Program-made: the position numbers and the translations under genes
The notes under the pieces: model-generated
Told to the model about the DNA's origin: nothing
The model's input: the letters and a program-made list of their open reading frames with translations, nothing else
The model's database searches: none
DNA from: Natronomonas moolapensis 8.8.11
GTDB taxonomy: Archaea; Halobacteriota; Halobacteria; Halobacteriales; Haloarculaceae
Direction: 5' to 3'
Length of the DNA: 64,000 nt
Assembly (NCBI RefSeq): GCF_000591055.1
Contig: NC_020388.1
Coordinates: 1,240,001-1,304,000 of the forward strand
Part shown: one piece after another, positions 33,109 to 42,377 of the stretch
How positions within the stretch are numbered: position 1 is the stretch's first letter
How the letters are laid out: the number at the start of each line of letters is the position of its first letter

Positions 33109-34746
33109 TTGATATTCACGCTAATAGTGATCCTCCAGAGCTCTCCCAGCACATTTGCGACTGGTCTAACCGTTCTGGTTGGGCTGGTAGCATGTGCGCT
33201 CCCTGTGTGGCTACGAGTAGTTCGGTGGCCCCAGCTGCGCGAGCAACATGCTGATTTAGCTGTCCCGTTTATCATCACAACGGTACTGTTTGGGGTGCTT
33301 GTTGTCTCCTTTCCTGTGTATAAAGGCATCATACCGCCAGACGCTTACGCGCTGTTGACTCTGGTAATCTTGGCGGCAGTACTGGTTCCATGGGCTGTAT
33401 TTTGCCTCAGGTACACCGGACGAGATCACCTCCTGACGAATCGTCGAATCGGTGTTGTCAGCACTGTACTCTATCTGTTCGTCGCTGTATTCATGCTGGG
33501 TGTCACAGACACCATTCCGGGATCGACGCCATTGACCATCCTGTTGGGTATCGGGGTAGTAGGCCTGCTTGGCGGGGCATTTGCAATCGTCGGGATCGTA
33601 TTACTCTCCACGTACCGAGACGCCGAAGTCCCCATGCGACAGAGTCTGGCACTGGTGCTTCCACTCGTTGTGCTAATGATGGCAGCGCAGGGACTTGGTG
33701 CTGACCCCAACACGCGAACAATAGCTAACACCACCGTATTGGCGGTTGCTACCGGATCACTGTGGATAGCTGTCACCCGATACGATGTGCTTACTCGCAG
33801 GCCGGGGACAAGTCGTCTGGGCCTTCGCTCGGTGGTGACCGAGATGGACGAGGCGGTCTTGATAATCAATACCGATGAAAACATCATCAACGCGAACGCG
33901 GCGGCAACAGCCCTGTTTGGCTCGGATATCGTCGGTGAATCCTTCGAAACCGTTTTTGAGCAATCAGTCTCGTCAGTGCGTGCGTGTAATACACTCGAAC
34001 ATTCGACTACAAGCGGGACTCAGACGTTTGACCCCCGCGTGTCTAGTATAACTGGCGGCAGCGGTCAGCGACTGGGCATTACCATCACCCTCATTGATGT
34101 GACTGACCGTGAAATGCGACGCCAGCGGATCGAGGTTCTCAATCGAATTCTCAGACATAACGTCCGAAATGATCTTGACGTCGTCTTAGCCAATTCGAAT
34201 CACATCTCAGACGACGATATCCGCTCAACGATCACGAGCACACTCCAAAAAACGCTTCGGCTAAGCGCAAAGGCCCGTGAGGCTGAGGAGGTGATGAACA
34301 CTGTTACGACCTCGCCGGAGGAATTCGATCTTGCGGCTCTCGCAATGACTGTAGCCGACGGGTTTCGATCTGACGACCCGAGTGGAGAGATTACGGTTGA
34401 GGCAGCCGATATCCAGATCGTATCCCACCAGCCTGTTGTTCGACGGATCCTCTATGAGCTGGTGGAAAATGCACTGAAGCACTCTGACACCGACGCCCCC
34501 CGTGTCCAGATTACCGTTCGAGAGGATTCGGATGGGCACACCGAACTCGTCGTCGCTGACAACGGTCCCGGCATCCCGGAGTTGGAGCAAGAAGCCGTGG
34601 CCGATGGACGCGAGACCCAACTCAACCATGGCCGCGGAATCGGACTCTGGTTTGTGAACTGGGCTGTCACTCAACTGGGCGGTGAACTTGAGTTCGATCA
34701 GAACAACCCAACCGGTAGTATCGTCACTGTTCGACTATGTGATTGA
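33109..34746 (+). CDS. Membrane-bound PAS sensor histidine kinase
   Basis: This protein of about 545 residues has six or seven hydrophobic segments in the first 225 residues (7TM-type sensor). A PAS domain follows (about 240-330), then a HisKA helix with the phosphoacceptor His in RILRHNVRNDLDV, and an HATPase domain with ELVENALKHSD (N box), DNGPGIPE (G1) and GRGIGLWFV (G2). There is no ATG near the start. TTG at 33109 or GTG at 33127 are the choices, and an in-frame stop lies just upstream at 33097. The GC content is visibly lower than in the neighbours, and it follows a transposon-end remnant. It may be acquired and possibly 5'-trimmed. Confidence 0.85.
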   Translation: MIFTLIVILQSSPSTFATGLTVLVGLVACALPVWLRVVRWPQLREQHADLAVPFIITTVLFGVLVVSFPVYKGIIPPDAYALLTLVILAAVLVPWAVFCLRYTGRDHLLTNRRIGVVSTVLYLFVAVFMLGVTDTIPGSTPLTILLGIGVVGLLGGAFAIVGIVLLSTYRDAEVPMRQSLALVLPLVVLMMAAQGLGADPNTRTIANTTVLAVATGSLWIAVTRYDVLTRRPGTSRLGLRSVVTEMDEAVLIINTDENIINANAAATALFGSDIVGESFETVFEQSVSSVRACNTLEHSTTSGTQTFDPRVSSITGGSGQRLGITITLIDVTDREMRRQRIEVLNRILRHNVRNDLDVVLANSNHISDDDIRSTITSTLQKTLRLSAKAREAEEVMNTVTTSPEEFDLAALAMTVADGFRSDDPSGEITVEAADIQIVSHQPVVRRILYELVENALKHSDTDAPRVQITVREDSDGHTELVVADNGPGIPELEQEAVADGRETQLNHGRGIGLWFVNWAVTQLGGELEFDQNNPTGSIVTVRLCD

Positions 34747-34772
34747 AGACGAACGCGCCCGGAGGTCCGAAT

Positions 34773-36059
34773 ATGTCAGACGACGCGAGGCCGCCGGCCG
34801 ATGACGAGGCGGAAACGAGACCGGACGAGGAGTCGATCCCGGCGCCGTCGACCGAGCGCGTCCTCGATCTCGCGACCGAGCTTCTCTCGTTCGACACGCG
34901 GAACCCTCCGGGGGAGACGCGCGTCCTCCTCGAGTGGCTCGAGGGCCTCCTCTCGGATCTCGGCCTCGAGACCGAACTCGTTGCGACCGATCCGGCGAAG
35001 CCGAACGTGCTCGCGACGCTGCCCGGGAGAGCCGACCGGACGCTTCTGTACAACGGCCACGTCGACACGGTGCCGTTCGACGGCGACGAGTGGTGCTTCG
35101 ATCCCCTCGGCGAGCGCGCCGGAGAGCGCCTCTACGGGCGCGGCGCGACCGACATGAAGGGTCCCCTGGCGGCGATGATACACGCGATGGAGACATTCGT
35201 CGGTGCCAAAACCGAGCCGCCGGTCGATCTGGCCATCGCGGTCGTGAGCGACGAGGAGACCGGCGGCTCGGCCGGCGTCGGAACCCTCCTCGACCGGGGC
35301 GTCGTCGACGCCGACGCGTGCGTCATCGGCGAGACGACCTGTTCGAACGGCCGCCACTCGGTCACCGTCGCGGACCGCGGGAGCATCTGGTTGACTCTCG
35401 AAGCCGAGGGGACGGCGGCCCACGGCTCCCGCCCCGCCCTCGGCGAGAACGCGATCGACCGGCTCTGGGCCGCCATCACCGCCATCAGGACCCGACTCCC
35501 CGCCCGCGAACTCGAGCTGCCGGCGGGGTTCGGGCCGATCCTCGAGGAGTCGATCGCCCACTACGAGCCGTCGATGGGCGAGACGGCGGCCCGGGAGCTG
35601 TTCGAGCACCCGACCGTCAACCTCGGAACGATCGAGGGCGGCGACAGCGTCAACACGGTGCCGAGCGCCGCGAGCGCCCGACTCGACGTCCGCCTGACTG
35701 CGGGCGTCGAGACGAGCGAGATCCTCGCGGACGTCCGCGGGTGTCTCGCCGACTGCCCGGGGGTCACGGTCGCCGACGCGAGCTGGTCGGTCGGGACGCA
35801 CGAGCCCGTCGAGAGCCCGCTCGTCGAGGCGACCACGGCGACCGCCGGGCGCGTCGTCGACGCCCCGGTCCGTCGCCGGAGCGCGACCGGCGGCGGCGAC
35901 GCCAAGGCGTTCCGCAACGCGGGAATCCCGACCGTCGATTTCGCGTTCGGCACCGACACCGTCCACGCCGTCGACGAGTATATCACGGTCGAGGCGCTCG
36001 CGCGGAACGCCGCGGTCTTCACCCGGTTGCCGGCCGTCTGGGCAGCATCGATCGCGTGA
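34773..36059 (+). CDS. M20 family metallopeptidase/deacylase
   Basis: This 428-residue enzyme belongs to the ArgE/DapE/CPG2 group. Zinc ligands and catalytic residues are in YNGHVDTVP (near 96-104), GRGATDMKG (near 128), SDEETGG (near 159) and VIGET (near 186). The last His is in DTVHAVDEYI. A dimerisation domain occupies about 200-320. It hydrolyses N-acyl amino acids or a succinyl/peptide substrate. dapD lies 20 kb away, so a DapE role is possible but cannot be shown. GGAGGT lies six bases before the ATG, a good Shine-Dalgarno element that fixes the start. Confidence 0.87.
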   Translation: MSDDARPPADDEAETRPDEESIPAPSTERVLDLATELLSFDTRNPPGETRVLLEWLEGLLSDLGLETELVATDPAKPNVLATLPGRADRTLLYNGHVDTVPFDGDEWCFDPLGERAGERLYGRGATDMKGPLAAMIHAMETFVGAKTEPPVDLAIAVVSDEETGGSAGVGTLLDRGVVDADACVIGETTCSNGRHSVTVADRGSIWLTLEAEGTAAHGSRPALGENAIDRLWAAITAIRTRLPARELELPAGFGPILEESIAHYEPSMGETAARELFEHPTVNLGTIEGGDSVNTVPSAASARLDVRLTAGVETSEILADVRGCLADCPGVTVADASWSVGTHEPVESPLVEATTATAGRVVDAPVRRRSATGGGDAKAFRNAGIPTVDFAFGTDTVHAVDEYITVEALARNAAVFTRLPAVWAASIA

Positions 36060-36080
36060 CCGCGCGGCCGGGAGAGCTGT

Positions 36081-36090
36081 TTATATACGC
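36081..36090 (+). promoter_or_regulatory. TATA-like element of the thioredoxin gene
   Basis: TTATATACGC lies about 16-20 bases before the ATG at 36101. It supports a leaderless transcript; if spacing to the start site is the usual 25 bases, translation may begin at the in-frame GTG at 36113 instead. Confidence 0.4.
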
Positions 36091-36100
36091 CGGACCCGTT

Positions 36101-36490
36101 ATGTCGGGCGTCGTGAGCGATAGCAACTCGGCCGAGCGAACCGAACACGAGTGGCCGGTCGAACTCGCCGACGGACGGGCGCTCGAAGCGTTCGTTTCCG
36201 GATCCGACGCCGCGTTAGTCGAGTTCTACACCGAGGGATGTGGCATCTGTCGGAGTATGGAACCGGTACTCGGGAACCTCGCCCGGGAGCTCGACGCCCC
36301 CGTCGGGTATATAAACCCCCGGGACGACCAGCCACTCGTCGAGCGCTTCGACGTCCGGAGCGTCCCGCTTTTCGTCTGTTTCGTCGACGGCGACCCGGTC
36401 GCCCGCCGCTCGGAGGGATTTATAAGTGGCGACGATCTCGCGGCCTGGGTCCGGAGGCACGCGGACGGCGGCGAGCGGAATCCGGCCTGA
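36101..36490 (+). CDS. Thioredoxin family protein
   Basis: This 129-residue thioredoxin fold has the active site GCGICRSM near residues 45-52, a C-G-I-C variant of CGPC. The cis-Pro is in SVPLFVCF, and the final GDDLAAWV helix is typical. The first 25 residues are polar and not part of the fold, and there is no signal peptide, so it acts in the cytoplasm as a disulfide reductant. The CGIC motif should shift the redox potential relative to CGPC. It lies 42 bases after the M20 peptidase gene and converges on the geranylgeranyl reductase gene. Confidence 0.9.
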   Translation: MSGVVSDSNSAERTEHEWPVELADGRALEAFVSGSDAALVEFYTEGCGICRSMEPVLGNLARELDAPVGYINPRDDQPLVERFDVRSVPLFVCFVDGDPVARRSEGFISGDDLAAWVRRHADGGERNPA

Positions 36491-36513
36491 CGGGGCCTCC
36501 GCCGGCTGTCGGC

Positions 36514-37887
36514 TCAGTATTTCGGCTCCGCGCCCGTGAGTTCGTAGACCTCGTCCATGACGGCGTCGCGGCGCGAGCGCCACAAGTCGAGCCCGCCGCT
36601 CGTCGCCGGGTAGTCGTCGTACACCGATTTGAGCTCGGTCGCGAGGTCGTTGAGTTTCTTCAACTCGAACAGCGTCGACCAGTGGCCGAACGTCTTGACC
36701 GCGGTCTTGATCTTCAGCGGCCACCCCATCGAAGTGGTTCCCTCCAAGGCGAGCGCGTCGGCGAGCTGTTGGCCCGGCATTGCACTCACGATGTCGACGA
36801 GTTCGTCGACGTCGTAGGTACCGCCCCAGATGTTGTACAGGTCCATCGCGGCGAAGCGCTTGCCGAAGTCCGTCTGGACGCGGCGGTTGTACTCCCAGAG
36901 GGCGTCCTCGTCGTCGGCGCGGCCGTCTGCGATGGCGTCCATCGCGGCCTCGGCGGCCCACGTGCCGGCCTTCGCCGCGCCCGGGATCCCGCCGCCGGTA
37001 CAGGGGTTGACGTGGGCGGCAGCGTCGCCGACGGCCATGTAGCCGGGTGCGATCGCCGAGTCGTAGGGCCGCCGGGTCGGCAGCGCCGCCCCGAGTTTGT
37101 CTTTCACCGTCGCGCCCTCGAACTCCTCGCGGTTCCGGACGTCGCGTTTGAGGTGTTCGACCAGTTTCATCGGCTCCTTGTTCATCTGGAAACCCAACCC
37201 GACGTTGATTTCCGTCGACGTCCGCGGGAAGTACCACAGGTAGCCGAGTTCGGCGGTCGGTTTGAACACGATGGCGTTGTCCCACTCGACGGGCTCGTCG
37301 AGTTCGATGACCTCCCGGTAGGCCGAGCAGAACTGCTGATAGTTGACGTTCGTATCGAAGGTCGTCCCCTCGAAGTCGGTCCGGTCCTGCAACAGCGACA
37401 GCGATCCCGCCGCGTCGAGGACCACGTCGGCCTCGTACTCGACGACTGAACCGCGCTTCGTCGCGGTGACGCCCGTCACCGCGCCGTTTTGGACGACGTC
37501 CTGGACGACCGTCTCGTAGTGGATCTCGGCACCGGCGCGGTCGGCCTCCTCTAAAAGGACCTCGCCGTAGCGCTTGCGGTCGACGATCGCGCCCTTACCG
37601 CCGCGGAACCCGATATCGAGGTTCGTGTCGGTCTTGGGGTTCTCGAAGCGGGCGAGCGTGATCTCTCGGTTTGTGAACGACTCCTCGCGTAGATACTCGA
37701 GATCGATGACGTCGGGGAACGTGCTGGTTCCTTTTATTGCATCGCCGCAGGCGATCCGGCCGCCGTCCTCCTCGGTCTTCCGCTCGAGGAGGGCCACGTC
37801 GAGGCCCTCTCGGGCCGCCGTCGCCGCGGCGAAACATCCCGACGTTCCACCGCCCACGACGACGATGTCGTACGATTCGGGGGGCAT
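36514..37887 (-). CDS. Geranylgeranyl reductase family flavoprotein
   Basis: This 457-residue flavoprotein has the FAD Rossmann motif VVVGGGTSGCFAA at residues 8-20 and the family signature YMAVGDAAAHVNPCTGGGI near 305-323. The YxWYFPR-like motif (YLWYFPRT) lies near 215. Archaeal members hydrogenate the isoprenoid chains of digeranylgeranylglycerolipids to give saturated archaeol; others act on geranylgeranyl groups. The C-terminal 120 residues are the family's helical cap. The ATG at 37887 sets the Rossmann motif at the N-terminus. It is divergent from, and about 130 bases away from, the broken MFS gene. Confidence 0.9.
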   Translation of the reverse strand: MPPESYDIVVVGGGTSGCFAAATAAREGLDVALLERKTEEDGGRIACGDAIKGTSTFPDVIDLEYLREESFTNREITLARFENPKTDTNLDIGFRGGKGAIVDRKRYGEVLLEEADRAGAEIHYETVVQDVVQNGAVTGVTATKRGSVVEYEADVVLDAAGSLSLLQDRTDFEGTTFDTNVNYQQFCSAYREVIELDEPVEWDNAIVFKPTAELGYLWYFPRTSTEINVGLGFQMNKEPMKLVEHLKRDVRNREEFEGATVKDKLGAALPTRRPYDSAIAPGYMAVGDAAAHVNPCTGGGIPGAAKAGTWAAEAAMDAIADGRADDEDALWEYNRRVQTDFGKRFAAMDLYNIWGGTYDVDELVDIVSAMPGQQLADALALEGTTSMGWPLKIKTAVKTFGHWSTLFELKKLNDLATELKSVYDDYPATSGGLDLWRSRRDAVMDEVYELTGAEPKY

Positions 37888-38022
37888 ATGCTCGGCTTTA
37901 TGCGGTCCCACGTAAATAACCCATCAGTTGCGGTTGTTTTAAAACGGGTACCCACCGGGCTTTTTATATTACCGCGTACGAGTGATTTAATTCCTCTGGG
38001 ACCCCAGTATGTATTTCGTAGT

Positions 38023-38404
38023 CTACCCTTTTTTCGAGCGTGCGCGCTCCTGCCGCCCGCGAACAGCCAGCGCCGCCGTGAGCAGGCACTCGGCTCCCAA
38101 CAGCGCAACGAGCGCACCGAAGCCGACAGCCCACCCCGTCACGTCCAATAGTGTCCCGACGACGACGCTGCCGAGCGCGCCCAGCGACCTGGAGACGGTG
38201 CGGACGAGCCCGAACCGCGACACGTGCTCGCCGGAGCTGAGGCTGTCGACGAACCGCGCTTGCACCGGCGCGCCCCACGACATCGCCACGCCGGCGAGCG
38301 GGATCGTCGCGGCGGCGGCCACCCCGGAACCGGCGACGAGGACGCCGTAGCCGACCGCACCGTTCGCCGACCCGATCGGCGAGCACGCCGTTCGGGAGCT
38401 GCGA
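38023..38404 (-). pseudogene. Remnant of an MFS transporter gene, frameshifted and internally deleted
   Basis: Read on the minus strand, 38404-38360 encodes SQLPNGVLADRVGER, the loop-2/3 signature (motif A) of major facilitator transporters. A second frame from about 38370 down to 38023 encodes the last part of such a transporter (SWGAPVQARFVDSLSSGEH, then two helices and a basic tail). The two parts are in different frames (offset 1), and about 250 residues that should lie between are missing. No start for the combined gene is seen. The C-terminal piece (99 residues from a GTG at 38322) might be translated but cannot transport. Confidence 0.7.
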
Positions 38405-38553
38405 GAGCGACGTGTCGATACGCCACGCGGCGGCGGCTCCCGTCGCGACGGAGACCTCCTTTCAATCCGGCCCCGCGATCATCGAGCGTCCGGGGTCGTG
38501 GTTTTACCGGTCATCCACAACCGTTTTCGCGTCGAGGCCGCAACCCCGAGGCG

Positions 38554-39378
38554 ATGACACAGCAAGCGCTCGTTCCGGACCGGACCGGAATGCCGGGACT
38601 CGGACTCGGAACGTGGCAAAACGAGGCCCCCGACACCTGTGCCGAATCCGTCCGAACCGCTCTAGAAGCCGGGTACAGACACGTCGATACGGCCCAGATC
38701 TACGGCAACGAGGCGGCGGTCGGCCGCGGCATCGCCGCCGCTGACATCGACCGCGAGGACGTCTTCCTCGCGACGAAAGTCTGGATCGACAGCCTCGCCC
38801 ACGACGACGTGCTCGAATCCACCGAGGAGAGCCTCGAAAAACTCGGCACGGAGTACGTCGACCTGCTGTACGTCCACTGGCCGGCGGGCGAGTACGAACC
38901 CGAGGCGACGCTGTCGGCCTTCGAGCAACTGCGGGAGTCGGGTGCGATCGACCGCATTGGCGTCTCGAACTTCGAGCCGAGCCACGTCGAGACCGCCCAG
39001 TCGGTCGTCGACGCGCCGATTTTCGCCAACCAAGTCGAGATGCACCCGCTTCTCCCACAGCGCGAGCTCCGGGCGTTCTGTGCGGACGCCGGCGTCGAGT
39101 TGGTCGCGTACTCGCCGCTGGCCCGCGGCGACGTCTTCGACGTGGACGTCCTCTCGGACATCGCCGACGACCGCGGGGTCAGCGAGGCGCAGGTCAGCCT
39201 CGCGTGGCTCCGCGCGAAGGACGTCACGCCGATTCCGAAGGCGACCGGCGCGGATCACATCCGCGACAACTGGGCGTCGCTGGAGCTCGAGTTGACCGAC
39301 GAGGAGGTCGGACGCATCGACGGCATCGACGCCGAACGCCGACAGGTCGATCCCGACTTCGCCCCGGCGGCGTGGTGA
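38554..39378 (+). CDS. Aldo/keto reductase
   Basis: This 274-residue TIM-barrel oxidoreductase has the AKR tetrad. The Asp and Tyr are in HVDTAQIYGNE (near 45-55), the Lys is in LATKVWID (near 73), and the His is in LLYVHWPAG (near 106). NADPH contacts include PIPKATGADHI near 230. It should reduce aldehydes or ketones; 2,5-diketo-D-gluconate-type reductases have this plan. The ATG at 38554 gives a normal N-terminus. It lies just beyond the MFS remnant. Confidence 0.92.
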   Translation: MTQQALVPDRTGMPGLGLGTWQNEAPDTCAESVRTALEAGYRHVDTAQIYGNEAAVGRGIAAADIDREDVFLATKVWIDSLAHDDVLESTEESLEKLGTEYVDLLYVHWPAGEYEPEATLSAFEQLRESGAIDRIGVSNFEPSHVETAQSVVDAPIFANQVEMHPLLPQRELRAFCADAGVELVAYSPLARGDVFDVDVLSDIADDRGVSEAQVSLAWLRAKDVTPIPKATGADHIRDNWASLELELTDEEVGRIDGIDAERRQVDPDFAPAAW

Positions 39379-39513
39379 GGCGTCCGACGCGGTGCTGCCG
39401 ACAGCGTCGTGAGACGTCCGACGCGACGCTCGACCTCCGGCGTGTGACAGCCGATCCGCCCTCGAGACGCGGAGGCCGGAAGCTATTTTTACGCCCGAGG
39501 GGAGGAACGGAGT

Positions 39514-40263
39514 ATGACCGAAGGCGGCCTCGTCGAGGGGATGAAAGTCGACGTCGTCCGGCTCCACGAGACGTGGATGGAACTCGTCTTTCCCCGTCAG
39601 CGAACCGCCGTCCACACGGTCCTCGGGAAGTGGCGCCCCCGGACCACCGGCGACCGGATCAAATACCGACTCTGGGGTGTGGTGGGCGTGCCGCTCGTTG
39701 CGCTGCTCTATCCGCTGTTGCTCGTCGGGTTCGGCGTTCGGTTCAACGCCCGCCGCCTCGACAGCGCGACCGCACGCCTGGGCGTGATCGGCGTCGTCCT
39801 CGTCACCACGTTGATCTGGGGCGGGCTGACGGCGCTGGCCAGACTCCGGCTCGATTTCGGCGGCGTCGTCGCCGTCGGCGCGGCCAGCGCCGTGGCGGTC
39901 GTTTCGGCCGGGCTCGCGGCGGTGTTCGTCCGCAGCGGGGGTCGCGGGACGACCGTCGCGCTCGCGTACCCGTTCGCGATGAACGCCGTCTTTCTCCCGC
40001 CGGTTGTCGCGGCGCTGTACGACCCGTCGCTGAGCGGCGTCTTGGAACGCAGCGAGGCCCTCGCGATCTTCCTGCTCGATCGTTTTTTGTACGTCGGCGG
40101 AATCAACGAGTACCTGCGGGCGAGCTTCAGCCTCGAGGGTGTCGGCGTCGTGTTGATGTGGGTCGGAATCGCGACTCCTCTGGGGTGGCTCTTCGGTCTC
40201 GTGGTCTCCCTCGCGGACCTGATCCGCCCGCAGTCGGGTGACGACGCCGGCGATGACTTTTGA
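39514..40263 (+). CDS. Haloarchaeal multi-pass membrane protein
   Basis: This 249-residue protein has a polar N-terminal 45 residues and about five hydrophobic segments (near 52-72, 88-108, 115-138, 150-170 and 205-228). It ends in an acidic tail DDAGDDF. I see no transport or catalytic motif. A TATTTTTACG element lies about 30 bases before the ATG. Its stop lies nine bases before the end of the convergent M42 peptidase gene. The function is unknown. Confidence 0.7.
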   Translation: MTEGGLVEGMKVDVVRLHETWMELVFPRQRTAVHTVLGKWRPRTTGDRIKYRLWGVVGVPLVALLYPLLLVGFGVRFNARRLDSATARLGVIGVVLVTTLIWGGLTALARLRLDFGGVVAVGAASAVAVVSAGLAAVFVRSGGRGTTVALAYPFAMNAVFLPPVVAALYDPSLSGVLERSEALAIFLLDRFLYVGGINEYLRASFSLEGVGVVLMWVGIATPLGWLFGLVVSLADLIRPQSGDDAGDDF

Positions 40264-40272
40264 GTCGGGCGA

Positions 40273-41334
40273 TCAGAGCGTGTAGTCGTGCGTCCCGTCC
40301 TCCGTCCGCAACGCTGCGACGAGCAACTCGATCGCCGCGTCGAGGTCGCCGCCGTGGACGCTTTCAGTCGGCGTGTGCAGGTACCGCGTCGGGATCGAAA
40401 TCGCGCCCGCGGGACGGGCACCGCCGGCGCGCTGGAGGCCGCCCGTGTCGGTCCCGCCGGCAGGCAACACCTCGAGTTGGTGGTTGATCCCGCGATCCTC
40501 GGCCACCCCTCGGAGCCGTCGGTTGAGCTTGTGGTTCGTGACGACACTCGAGTCTTTCAGTTTGATCGCCGCCCCCTCGCCGAGTCGGGTCACCTGCTCG
40601 CCGGCCTCGAAACCGGGGACGTCGTTTGCGACCGTCGTATCCAGGTTGTAGACGAGGTCCGGGTCGAGATCGACGCCGAGCGCCGAGGCCCCCCGGAGGC
40701 CGACCTCCTCTTGGGTCGTCGCGGCGAAGTGGATCGTCGCGTCGGGGTCGTCGATCCGGCGGGCCGCCTCGATCGCCGCGAGCACCGACACCCGGTTATC
40801 CAGGGACTTGCCGGTGACGAACTCGCCGACGCGTTCGGTCCGGCCGTCCATCGTGACGAGGTCGCCAACGGAGACCCGCTCCGCGACCGTCTCGGCGTCG
40901 AGACCGAGATCGACCCGGGCGTCGCCGACCGCCCGTTCGGCTTTCTTTTGTTCGTCGGTCAGCGTGTGCGGCGGGACCGCGCCGATCACACCCGGACAAT
41001 CGCCGGTCTCCGTGTGGACCGTGACTCGCTGCGCCCGGAGGATACGCGGGTCCCATCCGCCGAGGGCGTCGAGTTCGAGAAAGCCATCGTCGTCGACGTG
41101 TTTCACCATGAACCCGATCTCGTCGATGTGGGTCGCTACGACGACCTCGTAGGCGGGGTCGGAGCCCTCGATAGTGCCGAGGAGGTTACCCATCGAATCC
41201 GACCGGAGCCGGTCGACGTGACCGTCGAGTTCCGCGCGGACCCGTGCTCGAATTTTGTCCTCGTAGCCCGGCACGCCGGGCGTCTCGACAAGGTCCGCGA
41301 GCAGTTCGTCGTCGAACGCGAAGTCGGTCGACAT
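40273..41334 (-). CDS. M42 family metallopeptidase (TET-like aminopeptidase)
   Basis: This 353-residue enzyme belongs to the M42 glutamyl aminopeptidase/TET group. Metal and catalytic residues are in ATHIDEIGFMV (near 68-78), NLDTTVANDVPG (near 235), TTQEEVGLRGA (near 209-219), GGTDTGGLQ (near 299) and RYLHTPTESVH (near 325). These enzymes form large dodecameric cages that trim peptides from the proteasome. The ATG at 41334 begins MSTDFAFDDELLADLVETPG, typical for the family. It works in the cytoplasm. Confidence 0.92.
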   Translation of the reverse strand: MSTDFAFDDELLADLVETPGVPGYEDKIRARVRAELDGHVDRLRSDSMGNLLGTIEGSDPAYEVVVATHIDEIGFMVKHVDDDGFLELDALGGWDPRILRAQRVTVHTETGDCPGVIGAVPPHTLTDEQKKAERAVGDARVDLGLDAETVAERVSVGDLVTMDGRTERVGEFVTGKSLDNRVSVLAAIEAARRIDDPDATIHFAATTQEEVGLRGASALGVDLDPDLVYNLDTTVANDVPGFEAGEQVTRLGEGAAIKLKDSSVVTNHKLNRRLRGVAEDRGINHQLEVLPAGGTDTGGLQRAGGARPAGAISIPTRYLHTPTESVHGGDLDAAIELLVAALRTEDGTHDYTL

Positions 41335-41410
41335 ACCCGAACATCGGGGCGGGCAGTTTATAAACCGTCGCGCTCGGCACCGCCGCTTCGAGGGGCGCGC
41401 TCGCCACCGA

Positions 41411-42130
41411 TTACTTAAACGGTGCAACGGACTCCGGGAGGCAGTACGTCTCGATCCACCCGGCCCGCGACAGCGTCACCGGGCCGCCGGCATCGACGGT
41501 CGCCTCACGGCGGCCGTCGACGAGCAACTCGACCGGCGTCTCGTCGCGTTCGACGGAGAGCCGGACGGACGCGAGCGGGAGCACCCAGTGATCGATCGAG
41601 GTCGCAAAGGGCGCGATCGGCACCACGCTCGCGACCCCGGTGCCGGACGCGACGACGGGACCGCCGGCGCTTCGGTTGTAACCGGCGCTCCCAGCCGGCG
41701 TGGAGGCGACGACGCCGTCGGCACGGAACCGCGCCACCCGATCGCCGTCGCTGTGGACGGCGAACTCGGAGATTCGGGCCGGTTCGGCGGCCGCGAGCGC
41801 GACGTCGAACATCGCTCGAACAGGTGCGACCGAGCCGGCCACCTCGACGACCGGGTGTCGCACTGTCGGCGGATCGTTCCCGAGGGCCCGTTCGATCGCG
41901 GGTTCGAGTCGGTCGAACGGGACCGCCCGGACGCCCGGATCGTCACCGACCGTCAACACCGGTACCTCGGGGACCGACCGGGCGAGATCGACGATCGCGT
42001 CCTCGCCGGCGGCGGCGACGAACCGAACCGATCCGAACGCCGCCGGCTCCCCGATTGGCTCCCCACCGGCGGCCTCGACGGCCGAGGCCAACCGTCCATC
42101 GCCGACGACACCGACGCGCTGTCCGCTCAT
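41411..42130 (-). CDS. NAD kinase-like protein with degenerate GGDG motif
   Basis: This 239-residue protein has the NAD-kinase core signature RADGVVASTPAGSAGYNRSAGGP (near 138-160) and the following beta-sandwich with VVPIAPFATSIDHWVL. The N-terminal domain is short. Where NAD kinases have GGDGT, it reads VAAAGEDAIVD (near 37-47). It could have lost phosphoryl transfer and kept nucleotide binding, or use a shifted acidic residue. Haloarchaea often carry two NAD-kinase homologues, one canonical and one like this. The gene stands 76 bases from the M42 gene on the same strand. Confidence 0.75.
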   Translation of the reverse strand: MSGQRVGVVGDGRLASAVEAAGGEPIGEPAAFGSVRFVAAAGEDAIVDLARSVPEVPVLTVGDDPGVRAVPFDRLEPAIERALGNDPPTVRHPVVEVAGSVAPVRAMFDVALAAAEPARISEFAVHSDGDRVARFRADGVVASTPAGSAGYNRSAGGPVVASGTGVASVVPIAPFATSIDHWVLPLASVRLSVERDETPVELLVDGRREATVDAGGPVTLSRAGWIETYCLPESVAPFK

Positions 42131-42295
42131 CTACCGGAATAAGGGCCGGGGGAGTAAAAAGTCCCGCCGTCGTCGGATGCGTCCGTGGCCCGCTACTGCG
42201 GTCACACCGAGGCACATTGAGTCGCTTTCCGCGAAGCCGGCGGGTCCCACCGGCGATCCGCGCTGTCGTCGGAGGATCGCTCGCTTCGGGGGTCT

Positions 42296-42352
42296 CGAGA
42301 CGACGGCGGTACCGACCGAGACGACGGCGGCACCGACCGAGACGACGGCGGA
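42296..42352. repeat. Short 21-bp tandem repeat
   Basis: About 2.5 copies of a CGAGACGACGGCGG(T/C)ACCGAC unit lie in the gap between the NAD-kinase-like gene and the end of the sensor kinase gene. It has no clear role. Confidence 0.7.
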
Positions 42353-42377
42353 AGCCGGGGAATCCCTCGTCGGTGCG

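Noticed and set aside
34743-34772. Upstream ATG for the M20 peptidase gene
   Set aside because: It would add ten residues that cover the GGAGGT ribosome-binding site; the ATG at 34773, six bases after that site, is better.
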